A stretch of 64,000 nt of DNA from Salaquimonas pukyongi (GTDB lineage: Bacteria; Pseudomonadota; Alphaproteobacteria; Rhizobiales; Rhizobiaceae). Both the position numbers and the translations under genes were made by a program. The notes below the pieces were generated by a model, which had not been told where the DNA came from, did no database searches, and was given only the letters and a program-made list of their open reading frames with translations. Below, in pieces: positions 26,595 to 36,072 of this stretch (its first letter is position 1; every line of letters begins with the position of its first letter). Where the stretch lies: positions 124,001-188,000 of the forward strand of contig NZ_CP019044.1 in NCBI RefSeq assembly GCF_001953055.1, given 5' to 3'.

Positions 26595-28070
26595 ATGGCC
26601 AGCATCACCATACGCAATCTCGATGAGTCCACCAAGCAGGCCTTGCGCCAGCGTGCGGCGGCCAACGGCCGCTCCATGGAGGAGGAGGCCCGCCTGCTGC
26701 TGGCAGAACTGGAGCGGGCACAGTTCCCGGACCCGGCCGGTACCGGTGTCCCGCATCAGCCGCCAATATCGGCAATACCGGCAGCCCCTGCCGAAACGCC
26801 GGCGCCCGAACCGGCCATTGCAGGTTTTCCCGGGGCCGGAAAGCGCGTCCTGCTGATCATCTCCGGCGGGATTGCAGCCTATAAATGCCTTGACCTTATA
26901 CGCCGCCTGCGCGAGCGCGGCGTTCACGTTCGCGCGGTCATGACGGCGGCCGCCCAGGAGTTCATCACGCCGCTTTCCGTTGGCGCGCTGACGGCCGATA
27001 CAGTCTTTGCCGATCTGTTTGACCGTGAGGACGAGCACGATGTCGGCCACATCCGGCTCGCCCGCGATTGCGATCTCATCATCGTCGCCCCGGCAACGGC
27101 CGATCTGATGGCAAAGATGGCGAACGGGTTTGCCGGCGATCTGGCTTCCACCGTCCTGCTCGCCACCAACCGGCCGGTATTGATTGCCCCTGCCATGAAC
27201 CCGGCCATGTGGCGCCATCGTGCGACGCGCCGCAATGCGGAAACGCTCGAAAAAGACGGAATACACTTCATTGGACCGATGGCCGGCGAAATGGCCGAAT
27301 CCGGTGAGGCGGGCGAAGGCCGCATGGCCGAGCCCATGCAGATCGTGGAGCGGGCCGGTGAACTGCTCGATACTCGCCCCAAGCCGCTCAGGGGCAAGCG
27401 GGCAATTGTGACGTCCGGGCCGACCCATGAACCGATCGACCCGGTGCGTTACATCGCCAACCGGTCTTCCGGCAAGCAGGGCCACGCCATCGCGGCGGCA
27501 CTTGCCGATCTCGGCGCCGAGGTGATCGTGGTTTCAGGTCCGGTTTCCATTCCCGATCCGAAGGGCTGCGAGATGGTACGGGTGGAAAGCGCCCGCGAGA
27601 TGCAGCGCATGGTGGAGGCAGCGCTTCCCGCCGATATCGCTGTCATGGTCGCTGCGGTCGCAGACTGGCGCTCCAGGGGCGAAGCCAATGAAAAGATGAA
27701 AAAGGAAGGCGGCAAGGGACCAACTCATCTGGAACTGACGGAGAATCCCGACATTTTAAAGGGCCTCGGCCATCACAAGCAGCGCCCCGCATTGCTGATC
27801 GGGTTTGCCGCCGAAACGCAAAAGGTGGTTGAGCATGCCCGGGCCAAGCTTGAGCGCAAAAATGCCGACTGGATCATCGCCAACGATGTTTCCCCCGACA
27901 GCGGCATTGGCGCCGGCGATGGCGGCGTCATGGGCGGCGACCGCAACCGGGTTCGCATTCTCACACGCCAGGGTGTGGAAGCGTGGCCCGAGCTGACCAA
28001 AAAAGAGGTGGCAGAGCGCCTTGTCGCGCGCATTTGCGAGCATCTGGCGGCGGCAACCACAACGGCCTGA
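26595..28070 (+). CDS. coaBC: CoaBC with an N-terminal ribbon-helix-helix domain
   Basis: 491 residues. Residues 1-42 (MASITIRNLDESTKQALRQR then SMEEEARLLLAEL) form a FitA-type ribbon-helix-helix DNA-binding domain. Residues 43-82 are a Pro/Ala-rich linker. CoaC, the flavin-dependent phosphopantothenoylcysteine decarboxylase, runs from about 83 to 270, with GGIAAYKCLDLIRRL, HDVGHIRLARD and PAMNPAMW. CoaB, the CTP-dependent phosphopantothenate-cysteine ligase, fills the rest (TSGPTHEPIDPVRYIANRSS). Typical CoaBC is about 400 residues with no N-terminal extension. The upstream palindrome suggests autoregulation. The start is the first ATG of the domain, with only a weak ribosome site; a longer frame from TTG 26541 would overlap the palindrome. 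Confidence 0.93.
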   Translation: MASITIRNLDESTKQALRQRAAANGRSMEEEARLLLAELERAQFPDPAGTGVPHQPPISAIPAAPAETPAPEPAIAGFPGAGKRVLLIISGGIAAYKCLDLIRRLRERGVHVRAVMTAAAQEFITPLSVGALTADTVFADLFDREDEHDVGHIRLARDCDLIIVAPATADLMAKMANGFAGDLASTVLLATNRPVLIAPAMNPAMWRHRATRRNAETLEKDGIHFIGPMAGEMAESGEAGEGRMAEPMQIVERAGELLDTRPKPLRGKRAIVTSGPTHEPIDPVRYIANRSSGKQGHAIAAALADLGAEVIVVSGPVSIPDPKGCEMVRVESAREMQRMVEAALPADIAVMVAAVADWRSRGEANEKMKKEGGKGPTHLELTENPDILKGLGHHKQRPALLIGFAAETQKVVEHARAKLERKNADWIIANDVSPDSGIGAGDGGVMGGDRNRVRILTRQGVEAWPELTKKEVAERLVARICEHLAAATTTA

Positions 28071-28246
28071 CGCCATCTGCCGGCCATCAAATAAGGACTG
28101 CGTTCACCCGTTGTTAACCCTGACACGGCACTACTCGGACAGGGGCAGATGATCGCTTTGCCATGCGTTGCATTGCTGTGTTGCGGCGAACTGCACCTTT
28201 TCGAATCCACCCGGAGTTAAATCCGGGCAGTCAGGTGTGGAATTTT

Positions 28247-31200
28247 ATGGCGCACCAGTACAACAAACCCCGCGCCGGGGCTGACGGCCGAGATGCGGCA
28301 CACAATCTGGCAATCGTTGCCGATCGTGACGCCGATTTCCTGTCCGCTGTTCTGGGCGGCCTGATTTCCAAACTCGATGTTGCCATTGCGCTTTGGGACG
28401 AGAAAGACTGCCTGGTCGCCTTCAACACCGATTTCCGCGAGCTGTTTTATGCTTGTCCGGAATTCAGGACCGGCAAGACCTTCGAGGAGTGCCTTACAGA
28501 TTATGCCCTCTCGAGCGAGGTGCTTGAGCCTGAAAGCCATGCCTTGGAGTGGGTGGCCCGGCAGGTTGAAAAACGCCAGGCCTTGATGGGCAGGGAACGT
28601 GAGTACACCACACCGGACGGCCGGCTGATTTCCGCCATCGATTATCCCCTGCCCAATGCCGGGACGCTATCCATCCGCAGGGACGTCACGCAGATGCGGC
28701 AAAACAACCAGAGCGAACAGCTTTCGGCCATTGCCCTGGAAACCCTGGCCAATCCGGTGGCGGTGAAGGATTCCTCCCTGCGTTACGTCATGGTCAATGA
28801 CGCCTTTGCCGCGCTCCATGGCAAAACCCGTCAGGCGATGATCGGCAAGGACTTGTCGGATGTGACCGCAAAGCACATCGCCAGCAAGCTGGAAGCCCGC
28901 GAGCGGATCGTTCTGAAGACAGGCAGGCCGGTGGTTCTGGAGGAAGCCTGGCAAACGCCCGATGGTGAGCGAATCGATGTTGTTTCCAGCTGCAAGCGCC
29001 TCGACACCAGTGAGGGCGAATCCTATGTTTGCGTCGTTGTCAACGATGTGTCCGACATCCGCCGGCGTGAGCGCAAGCTTGAAGAACTCACCGGAGAAAT
29101 CGAGAGAAGCCGGCAAAAACTGGAGGACTTCGCCGCAACTGCTGCCGACTGGTTCTGGGAGATGGACAAGGACCTGAGGTTTACCTTTCTGTCGGAACAT
29201 ATTTACGGCGCAGTCGGTATTCGCCCTGAACAGATTGTCGGGAAAACCCGCCGCGAGCTGATTGTTGGAGGGGAAATCAATCCCGACTTTCAAGGCCATC
29301 TGGACGCGATGGAAACCCGTCTGCCTTTCAAGGACTTTACCTACAGGATTTGGTCCGAGGCGCGGCAGGAGGAAATCTGGATTTCCACCAGCGGCACGCC
29401 GCTGTACGGCGATGACGGGGAATTCACCGGCTATATCGGCTCCGGCCGGAACGTGAACGAGCAAATGCGCATTCGCGCCGAGTTCGAGGCAGCTTCCCGC
29501 CTTGTTTCCCAGGCGACCTCCGCGATGGTGCAGGGACTGATGATATTCAGCGATGAAAAAATCGAGTACATGTCGGGCAAGGCCAGACAGCTTCTTGAAT
29601 TGCCTGAAGAGATCGGCGTGGGTACCTCAATTGAGGAGTATTTCGAATATCTGATCGAGCGTGGTGACTATGAGGATACGGAAGCCGGCCGAAGGAAGAC
29701 ATCGCAGATAGCAGCCGATGTGCGCGATGGCAGGATGCACCGTGTCGAGCGTGCCACGCCCTCCGGCCGTATGCTGGCCATCGAGGCAGCACCCGGCATT
29801 CACGGCGGTGCCGTCATTACCATTTCCGACATTACCAAACAAAAGGAACACGAAAGCGAGCTCGAAAAGGCACGTAGCCTGGCACAGCATGCAGACCGTG
29901 CGAAATCGGAGTTTCTGGCCAACATGTCCCACGAAATCCGCACACCGATGAACGGGGTGATGGGCATGGCTGAATTGCTGTCGAAAACCGATCTCAATGC
30001 AAAACAGCAGATGTTTACCGATGTCATCGTGAAATCCGGCTCGGCGCTCTTGACCATCATCAACGACATACTGGATTTCTCCAAGATCGACGCCGGACAG
30101 ATGGAGCTTGATCCTGCTCCCTTCAAACTGGCCGAGGCGATAGAGGATGTGGCAACGCTGGTGACTTCGAGGGTCGCTGAAAAGGATCTTGAAATGATTG
30201 TGCGGGTCGACCCGGCCCTGCCTGCAATGATGGTCGGCGATGTCGGGCGAATCCGGCAGATTGTGACCAATCTGCTTGGCAATGCAGTCAAGTTCACCGA
30301 GCAGGGCCATGTCTATGTGAATGTTTCTTCACTGGGAACTTCCGGGAAAGCTGGCGCTCACCGTCTGCGATTTGAGGTGGAGGACACCGGCATCGGCATT
30401 CCCGCCGACAAGCAGAAGACGATCTTCGAAAAATTCAGCCAGGTAGATGCCTCTTCAAACCGCAAGCACGAAGGCACCGGTCTTGGCCTGGCGATCGCTT
30501 CTTCACTGGTCGAGCTCATGGGTGGCAGAATTGGCGTTCAATCCGCCGTAGGCGAAGGCTCCACGTTCTGGTTTGAAATGGAATTGCCGGAACATGCCAC
30601 CGGCAAGTCTGGCAAGCGGCCTCCGCGGGATGTCACCGGCGCGCGGATCCTCATTGTCGATGACAATGCAGTCAATCGCTCCATCCTGAGCGAGCAACTG
30701 GCGGCCTGGCGCTTTGATGGTGCGGCGGCCGGAACCGGCGAGGATGCCTTGACAATCCTTAGGCTGGCCGGCGAAAGAGGCCTCAAGATCGACTGCATTG
30801 TTCTCGATTATCAGATGCCGGAAATGAACGGCGGTGAATTTATCGAAAGAATGCGCCGTGATTCGGCAATCGGCGATATTCCGGTAATCATGCTCACCTC
30901 GGTGGATCAGACCCGTGAAGGCAAGTCGTTTTCCTCGCTCGGCATCGCCGGTCATCTGACCAAGCCGACCCGTTCCTCCATGCTGCTGGAAACCATCGTT
31001 TCAGTGCTGCAGGAGGAAGGCATGCCGCAGCCGGCCGAAGCAAATGAGGCCGATGCCGCCAGCGCATCCCGGGCGGCGGCAGGCTCGGATGATCTGTCCC
31101 CCTTGGCGCTGCCTGAAGATGCCGGCCACGAGCACCATGCCGATATCCTGATCTGTGAAGACAATGAGGTGAACCAGATTGTATTCCGCCAGATTCTGGA

Positions 31201-31543
31201 GGCCGCAAATCTGAATTTCCGAATTGCCGTCAATGGCAAGGAGGGAGTGGCGTTGTGGAAGGAACTGCATCCCCGTCTCGTTTTGATGGATGTCTCAATG
31301 CCCGAAATGAACGGGTTTCAGGCCACCCGTGCGATCCGAAAGCTGGAAATCGACAGCGGTCGCCACACGCCGATCATCGGCATTACCGCGCATGCGCTCA
31401 AAGGCGACATGGAAAAATGCCTGGAAGCGGGCATGGATGACTACCTTGCCAAGCCTGTTTCACCCGACCGCCTTGGCGAAATGATCAGAAAATGGCTGGC
31501 CCCGAAGAGCAGCAAGTCTGCTTCAGGCAGCGCTTTCGGCTAA
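28247..31543 (+). CDS. Hybrid sensor histidine kinase with PAS domains and two receivers
   Basis: 1098 residues from the ATG at 28247. No clear transmembrane segment is seen, so it is probably cytoplasmic. Several PAS-type sensor modules occupy about residues 30-540. The HisKA domain contains the phospho-acceptor His at about 562 in NMSHEIRTPMNGVMG, and the HATPase has the N box LLGNAVKFT and G boxes DTGIGIP and GTGLGLA. Two receiver domains follow: the first with Asp at about 854 (VLDYQMPEMNG), the second with Asp at about 1015 (LMDVSMPEMNG). Both look intact. No HPt or partner regulator is nearby. The leader has a CCCGGA/TCCGGG hairpin (28210-28227). It overlaps the convergent amidotransferase gene by 21 bases. 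Confidence 0.93.
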   Translation: MAHQYNKPRAGADGRDAAHNLAIVADRDADFLSAVLGGLISKLDVAIALWDEKDCLVAFNTDFRELFYACPEFRTGKTFEECLTDYALSSEVLEPESHALEWVARQVEKRQALMGREREYTTPDGRLISAIDYPLPNAGTLSIRRDVTQMRQNNQSEQLSAIALETLANPVAVKDSSLRYVMVNDAFAALHGKTRQAMIGKDLSDVTAKHIASKLEARERIVLKTGRPVVLEEAWQTPDGERIDVVSSCKRLDTSEGESYVCVVVNDVSDIRRRERKLEELTGEIERSRQKLEDFAATAADWFWEMDKDLRFTFLSEHIYGAVGIRPEQIVGKTRRELIVGGEINPDFQGHLDAMETRLPFKDFTYRIWSEARQEEIWISTSGTPLYGDDGEFTGYIGSGRNVNEQMRIRAEFEAASRLVSQATSAMVQGLMIFSDEKIEYMSGKARQLLELPEEIGVGTSIEEYFEYLIERGDYEDTEAGRRKTSQIAADVRDGRMHRVERATPSGRMLAIEAAPGIHGGAVITISDITKQKEHESELEKARSLAQHADRAKSEFLANMSHEIRTPMNGVMGMAELLSKTDLNAKQQMFTDVIVKSGSALLTIINDILDFSKIDAGQMELDPAPFKLAEAIEDVATLVTSRVAEKDLEMIVRVDPALPAMMVGDVGRIRQIVTNLLGNAVKFTEQGHVYVNVSSLGTSGKAGAHRLRFEVEDTGIGIPADKQKTIFEKFSQVDASSNRKHEGTGLGLAIASSLVELMGGRIGVQSAVGEGSTFWFEMELPEHATGKSGKRPPRDVTGARILIVDDNAVNRSILSEQLAAWRFDGAAAGTGEDALTILRLAGERGLKIDCIVLDYQMPEMNGGEFIERMRRDSAIGDIPVIMLTSVDQTREGKSFSSLGIAGHLTKPTRSSMLLETIVSVLQEEGMPQPAEANEADAASASRAAAGSDDLSPLALPEDAGHEHHADILICEDNEVNQIVFRQILEAANLNFRIAVNGKEGVALWKELHPRLVLMDVSMPEMNGFQATRAIRKLEIDSGRHTPIIGITAHALKGDMEKCLEAGMDDYLAKPVSPDRLGEMIRKWLAPKSSKSASGSAFG

Positions 31544-32347
31544 CTGGCGATGCTTGCCACGGCTGCTTGCATTCTGCCGGCCGAACGGCTCGCAGCGCAT
31601 TTCTGCTCCACTGACCGTAATAAATGTGCCGGGTTCAACGGCGGCCCACCTGCTGTCCTGCCTGTCCAGAGGTTCGGAAACAAGGCACCATCCCTCGCCA
31701 ATGGTTTCCTGTGAAACATACAGGGTCGGGCAGATTGCGTCGGTCGAATACCGTACCGCATGGAGCTGCCTGCCGTCCGACAGGGCTGCCGTGAGCCTGA
31801 CCAGAGGTTCAACACTCAGGCGCTGGGCTGTTTCAAGAACCGTTTCGACGGCTTTCATCAGGGCGCGGGCGGGCGCTTCTTCAAGCCCCTCCTGCAGTGC
31901 CAGCAGAAACAGTAGCTCTGAATCCGTCGACCCGAAGCGGACCTGATAAAGGGCGTCCGACAGTTTCTCTTCCAATGCCCGCCTGAGATGGGTAAAACCG
32001 CCGATCTGACCATTATGCATGAACGCCCAGTGCCCCATAACGAAGGGATGACAGTTCTGGCGGTTGGTTGGTGTGCCGGTGGAAGCGCGAACATGGGCCA
32101 GGAACAGCGGTGAGCGCACCTGCCGTGCAATGTTGCGCAGGTTGCAGTCGGACCAGGCTGGCAGGATATCCCGGTAGAGGCCCGGTTCGGGGCGGTCGCC
32201 ATACCAGGCAAGCCCGAACCCGTCGCCATTGACGCTGGTTTTGCATTCGCTCGCCGCCTGGGATTGCTCAATGAGGGAATGGCGCGGCGAGGCGACGATT
32301 TCCTCGATATGGACAGGCTTTCCAGAATAGGCGGCCCAGCGGCACAT
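31523..32347 (-). CDS. Class II glutamine amidotransferase (YafJ/EgtC-like)
   Basis: 274 residues starting MCRWAAYSGKP at 32347; the start is fixed because Cys2 is the N-terminal nucleophile after Met removal. Other signatures are NGDGFGLAWYGD, AHVRASTGTP, NCHPFVMGHWAFMHNGQIGG and GSTDSELLFLLAL. Such domains release ammonia from glutamine or cleave gamma-glutamyl bonds; the synthase partner is not visible, and EgtC-type function is only a possibility. It is four bases downstream of the DUF6356 gene, so they form a small operon. Confidence 0.88.
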   Translation of the reverse strand: MCRWAAYSGKPVHIEEIVASPRHSLIEQSQAASECKTSVNGDGFGLAWYGDRPEPGLYRDILPAWSDCNLRNIARQVRSPLFLAHVRASTGTPTNRQNCHPFVMGHWAFMHNGQIGGFTHLRRALEEKLSDALYQVRFGSTDSELLFLLALQEGLEEAPARALMKAVETVLETAQRLSVEPLVRLTAALSDGRQLHAVRYSTDAICPTLYVSQETIGEGWCLVSEPLDRQDSRWAAVEPGTFITVSGAEMRCEPFGRQNASSRGKHRQLAESAA

Positions 32348-32351
32348 CAGG

Positions 32352-32567
32352 TTAGTTTCCCCTGTTGTGGGTGCGCTCATAAAGACGGCGCACGATGCGG
32401 CTTGCCGTTTTTTCGCACAGACCCGGAATGATGGCGTGCACCAGCGCTGCAAAAGCGGCGGCAAACAGCGCCATGGAAAAGCGGAATGCGAACAATGCAT
32501 GTTCGCCATAACTCTCGTCCACCGAGTTGGGGTGCGAGATGAAAAACCTGTTGATCAGTTGAGACAT
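32352..32567 (-). CDS. DUF6356 family small membrane protein
   Basis: 71 residues from the ATG at 32567, with GGAGG six bases upstream. The N-terminal NRFFISHPNSVDESYGEHALFAFRFS and the hydrophobic segment MALFAAAFAALVHAIIPGLC match a small conserved family of unknown role in alphaproteobacteria (DUF6356). One membrane helix is predicted. It is co-transcribed with the class II amidotransferase and divergent from the Lrp-type regulator. Confidence 0.75.
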   Translation of the reverse strand: MSQLINRFFISHPNSVDESYGEHALFAFRFSMALFAAAFAALVHAIIPGLCEKTASRIVRRLYERTHNRGN

Positions 32568-32671
32568 GGCTTCCTCCATATGATTTGTTGGTGGAGTTTA
32601 TCCCGATGCCATTGGGTGATTATTCAATTCTGTTGTTACTTTTGCGTAAATAATGGGATAAAAAATCGGGT

Positions 32672-33175
32672 ATGAGTGATTTGGATGAATTTGATCTCAA
32701 GATTCTGCAGGCGCTGCAGCGCGATGCTTCGCTGACCGCCGACGCGCTGGCCGAGCTGGTGCATTTGTCGCGCAATGCCTGCTGGCGGCGGGTAAAGCGG
32801 CTGGAGGAATCAGGCTATCTGCGCGGCAGGGTGGCGCTGGTCGATCCTGCAAAGATCGGCCTCGGCCTTCTGGTGATCATTCTGATCCGCACCTCCAGCC
32901 ATGACCGCGAATGGCTGGCGGCCTTCCGTTCGGCAATCCAGTCCATGCCGCAGATCATCGCCGCATTCCGCATGAGTGGTGATCTCGACTACGTGCTCCA
33001 CGCTCGCGTGGCCGATGTGAAGGCCTATGATGAGTTGTATCAGCGTCTGATCGACAGGGTGCCGCTTACCGATGTATCGGCTTCCTTCGTGATGGAGGAA
33101 ATCAAGGAAACCGCCGAATTGCCGCTTGATCTGGCGCGTGTTCGCAGGCAAGCCCGTCTGGAGCGACAGCAGTGA
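32672..33175 (+). CDS. Lrp/AsnC family transcriptional regulator
   Basis: 167 residues. The N-terminal helix-turn-helix (about 8-55, DAYL-type segment LAELVHLSRNACWRRVKRLEE) and the C-terminal RAM ligand-binding domain (about 70-145, AFRMSGDLDYVLHARVADV) are both present. Family members respond to amino acids and commonly regulate the adjacent genes. It is divergent from the DUF6356-amidotransferase pair with 104 bases between the starts and precedes dut by 42 bases. Confidence 0.92.
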   Translation: MSDLDEFDLKILQALQRDASLTADALAELVHLSRNACWRRVKRLEESGYLRGRVALVDPAKIGLGLLVIILIRTSSHDREWLAAFRSAIQSMPQIIAAFRMSGDLDYVLHARVADVKAYDELYQRLIDRVPLTDVSASFVMEEIKETAELPLDLARVRRQARLERQQ

Positions 33176-33217
33176 GCGCCAAGGGTGAACTTGGGTGCCG
33201 GATTGGGGAAAGTCGAC

Positions 33218-33673
33218 ATGGCGGGATCGGAAGTTCTTTTGAATGTGGTGCGCTTGCCCCATGGCGAAGGGCTGGACCTTCCTGTCTACGAGACACCGGG
33301 CAGCGCCGGCATGGATATCCGCGCCGCGGTCGAAAAGGCTCTCACCCTCAAGCCCGGCGAGCGTAGCCTGGTGCCCACTGGCCTAATCCTTGAAATTCCT
33401 GCCGGCCATGAAGTCCAGATTCGCCCGCGCTCGGGCCTTGCCTGCAAGCACGGCATCACCTGCCTCAACACACCCGGCACCATCGACAGCGACTATCGCG
33501 GCGAGGTCATGATCCTGCTGATCAATCACGGCACAGATCCGTTCACCATTGAACGTGGCATGCGCATTGCGCAGATGGTGCTTGCGCCGGTCAGCCGTGC
33601 CCGCATCGGACTTGCCGATCTGGCCACCGCGACCGAGCGTGGCAGCGGCGGCTTCGGCTCGACGGGAAACTGA
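33218..33673 (+). CDS. dut: Deoxyuridine 5'-triphosphate nucleotidohydrolase
   Basis: 151 residues from the ATG at 33218. All five dUTPase motifs are visible: [43 protein letters not shown] and the C-terminal GSGGFGSTG. It makes a homotrimer that converts dUTP to dUMP. In related genomes dut often directly follows coaBC; here the kinase and amidotransferase genes separate them. Confidence 0.96.
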   Translation: MAGSEVLLNVVRLPHGEGLDLPVYETPGSAGMDIRAAVEKALTLKPGERSLVPTGLILEIPAGHEVQIRPRSGLACKHGITCLNTPGTIDSDYRGEVMILLINHGTDPFTIERGMRIAQMVLAPVSRARIGLADLATATERGSGGFGSTGN

Positions 33674-33731
33674 ACCGCCTGTATGGGTTTTCGCGTTTGT
33701 TAAAGAGTCCTAACTTCAACAAAGGCCAGTC

Positions 33732-34349
33732 ATGACCGTCGCCGCCTTCTTCGCCTATGCCATAGCGCTTGGTATTGCTGCTGCCATTCCCGGCCCCGGT
33801 GTTGCCGCGCTGGTCGGCCGTGCGCTTGGAACGGGCTTTGCCCGGTCCGTGCCCATGCTGTTGGGCCTTGCGGTTGGCGATGTGATCTATCTGACCCTGG
33901 CCATTGCCGGTCTTGCCTTCATTGCCACGGCATTTTCCGCTGCGTTTTTTGTCGTCAAACTGGCCGGGGCCGCCTATCTCCTCTGGCTCGCCTGGCGCTT
34001 CTGGAACGAAGGGATCGCCGTTCGCAAGGTTGAAAAATCGGCTGGCCGAAGAGACGGTATCGCTTCCTTTCTCGCCGGACTTGCGGTCACCCTGGGAAAT
34101 CCCAAGACCATCGTTTTCTATATGGCGATCCTGCCTGCGGTGATGGATTTGAGCGCGGTAACCCTTGCCGGTTACGGCGTGCTGGTCATTCTTACCTTTC
34201 TCGTGCTCTTTGTCGTCATGACGCCCTATATGGCGCTTGCCTCCAGGGCACGATTGTTCTTCACCGATCCCCGGGCACTGCGGCGGCTCAACCGGTCTGC
34301 TGCCGCTGCCATGGCCGGCACGGCGGGCTGGATCGTTGCCAAAGGCTGA
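33732..34349 (+). CDS. LysE/RhtB family amino acid exporter
   Basis: 205 residues and about five to six hydrophobic helices. The family signature PGPGVAALVGRALGTGF is near residue 20, and KLAGAAYLLWLAWRFW and GLAVTLGNPKTIVFY follow at the usual places. Exporters of this kind extrude amino acids such as homoserine, threonine or lysine; the substrate is not predictable. It stands alone between dut and cysK. Confidence 0.9.
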   Translation: MTVAAFFAYAIALGIAAAIPGPGVAALVGRALGTGFARSVPMLLGLAVGDVIYLTLAIAGLAFIATAFSAAFFVVKLAGAAYLLWLAWRFWNEGIAVRKVEKSAGRRDGIASFLAGLAVTLGNPKTIVFYMAILPAVMDLSAVTLAGYGVLVILTFLVLFVVMTPYMALASRARLFFTDPRALRRLNRSAAAAMAGTAGWIVAKG

Positions 34350-34449
34350 AACGGGTTGATGGCGGCTGATTTACGCTGACAGCGAAAGACGGCGCCAATC
34401 CGTCCTGCATTATTGCAAGGCAATAGAAAAATTCTTCTCTGGATTCTCC

Positions 34450-34505
34450 TTGCGGCGGCACAGGTTTCTGGCAACCGGCGCAAGACCGTGGTCTACTCGC
34501 CGCAA
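34450..34505 (+). promoter_or_regulatory. Structured RNA leader upstream of cysK (three-way-junction-like)
   Basis: An outer stem TTGCGGCG (34450-34457) with CGCCGCAA (34498-34505) encloses two small hairpins: GGTT/AACC (34463-34466 / 34473-34476) and GACC/GGTC (34484-34487 / 34490-34493). AAGGAG follows at 34512, nine bases before the cysK ATG. The arrangement could expose or hide the ribosome site. I do not recognise a known riboswitch class. Confidence 0.4.
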
Positions 34506-34525
34506 CCGGTACAAGGAGTAATCCC

Positions 34526-35523
<998 letters not shown>

Positions 35524-35562
35524 GGCAGACTTGGGGAAGTTGACCCAACCAACAGCAGGCAA

Positions 35563-36039
35563 ATGACCGGCGAGCAAAGATCTCTGATAGCGGTAGCGGT
35601 TGCCACAGCGCTTTTGACGGCAGGGTTTGGACATGGCGCTGCACAGACCAAATCGCGCATTCCCGACCGCGCGGTGTATCAGGCGATGCTGAATGGGGCG
35701 CGGGATTCTGGATGGGTCGCCTTCCGCAATTGGAATGGCCAGCAACTGGTCTACTTCACGGCGCTTCAAACCCTGCATTGCAGGCTTTCGGAAATCCGCT
35801 ATTCCATCAACAGCGATCTGTTGGACAAGCGCTTCGAACTGGTCAAATGCAATCCGCAGAACCCGCTCGCGCTGCCGTCCGGCTCCGGCCTTGAAGATAT
35901 CGCCATCCAGCTGCCGCCGGAAACGGCCCGGACAGTCGCGGTCCAGGTCGTTTGGGATGATGGCGGACAGTCGGAGGTCATGGTCTATGAACCCTGCAAG
36001 GATGTAGGCGATCAGACCTGTGCCTGGCCGGTGGATTGA
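35563..36039 (+). CDS. Secreted protein of unknown function
   Basis: 158 residues with a signal peptide ([16 protein letters not shown], cleavage near residue 28 at GAAQ). The mature part is about 130 residues and has four cysteines (in [32 protein letters not shown]) spaced to allow two disulfides. It is mostly beta by appearance ([29 protein letters not shown]). I do not recognise a named domain. It follows cysK closely but no functional link is visible. Confidence 0.6.
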   Translation: MTGEQRSLIAVAVATALLTAGFGHGAAQTKSRIPDRAVYQAMLNGARDSGWVAFRNWNGQQLVYFTALQTLHCRLSEIRYSINSDLLDKRFELVKCNPQNPLALPSGSGLEDIAIQLPPETARTVAVQVVWDDGGQSEVMVYEPCKDVGDQTCAWPVD

Positions 36040-36072
36040 TACCATTGTGGTAATGGCCTTCCAAAACGCACT

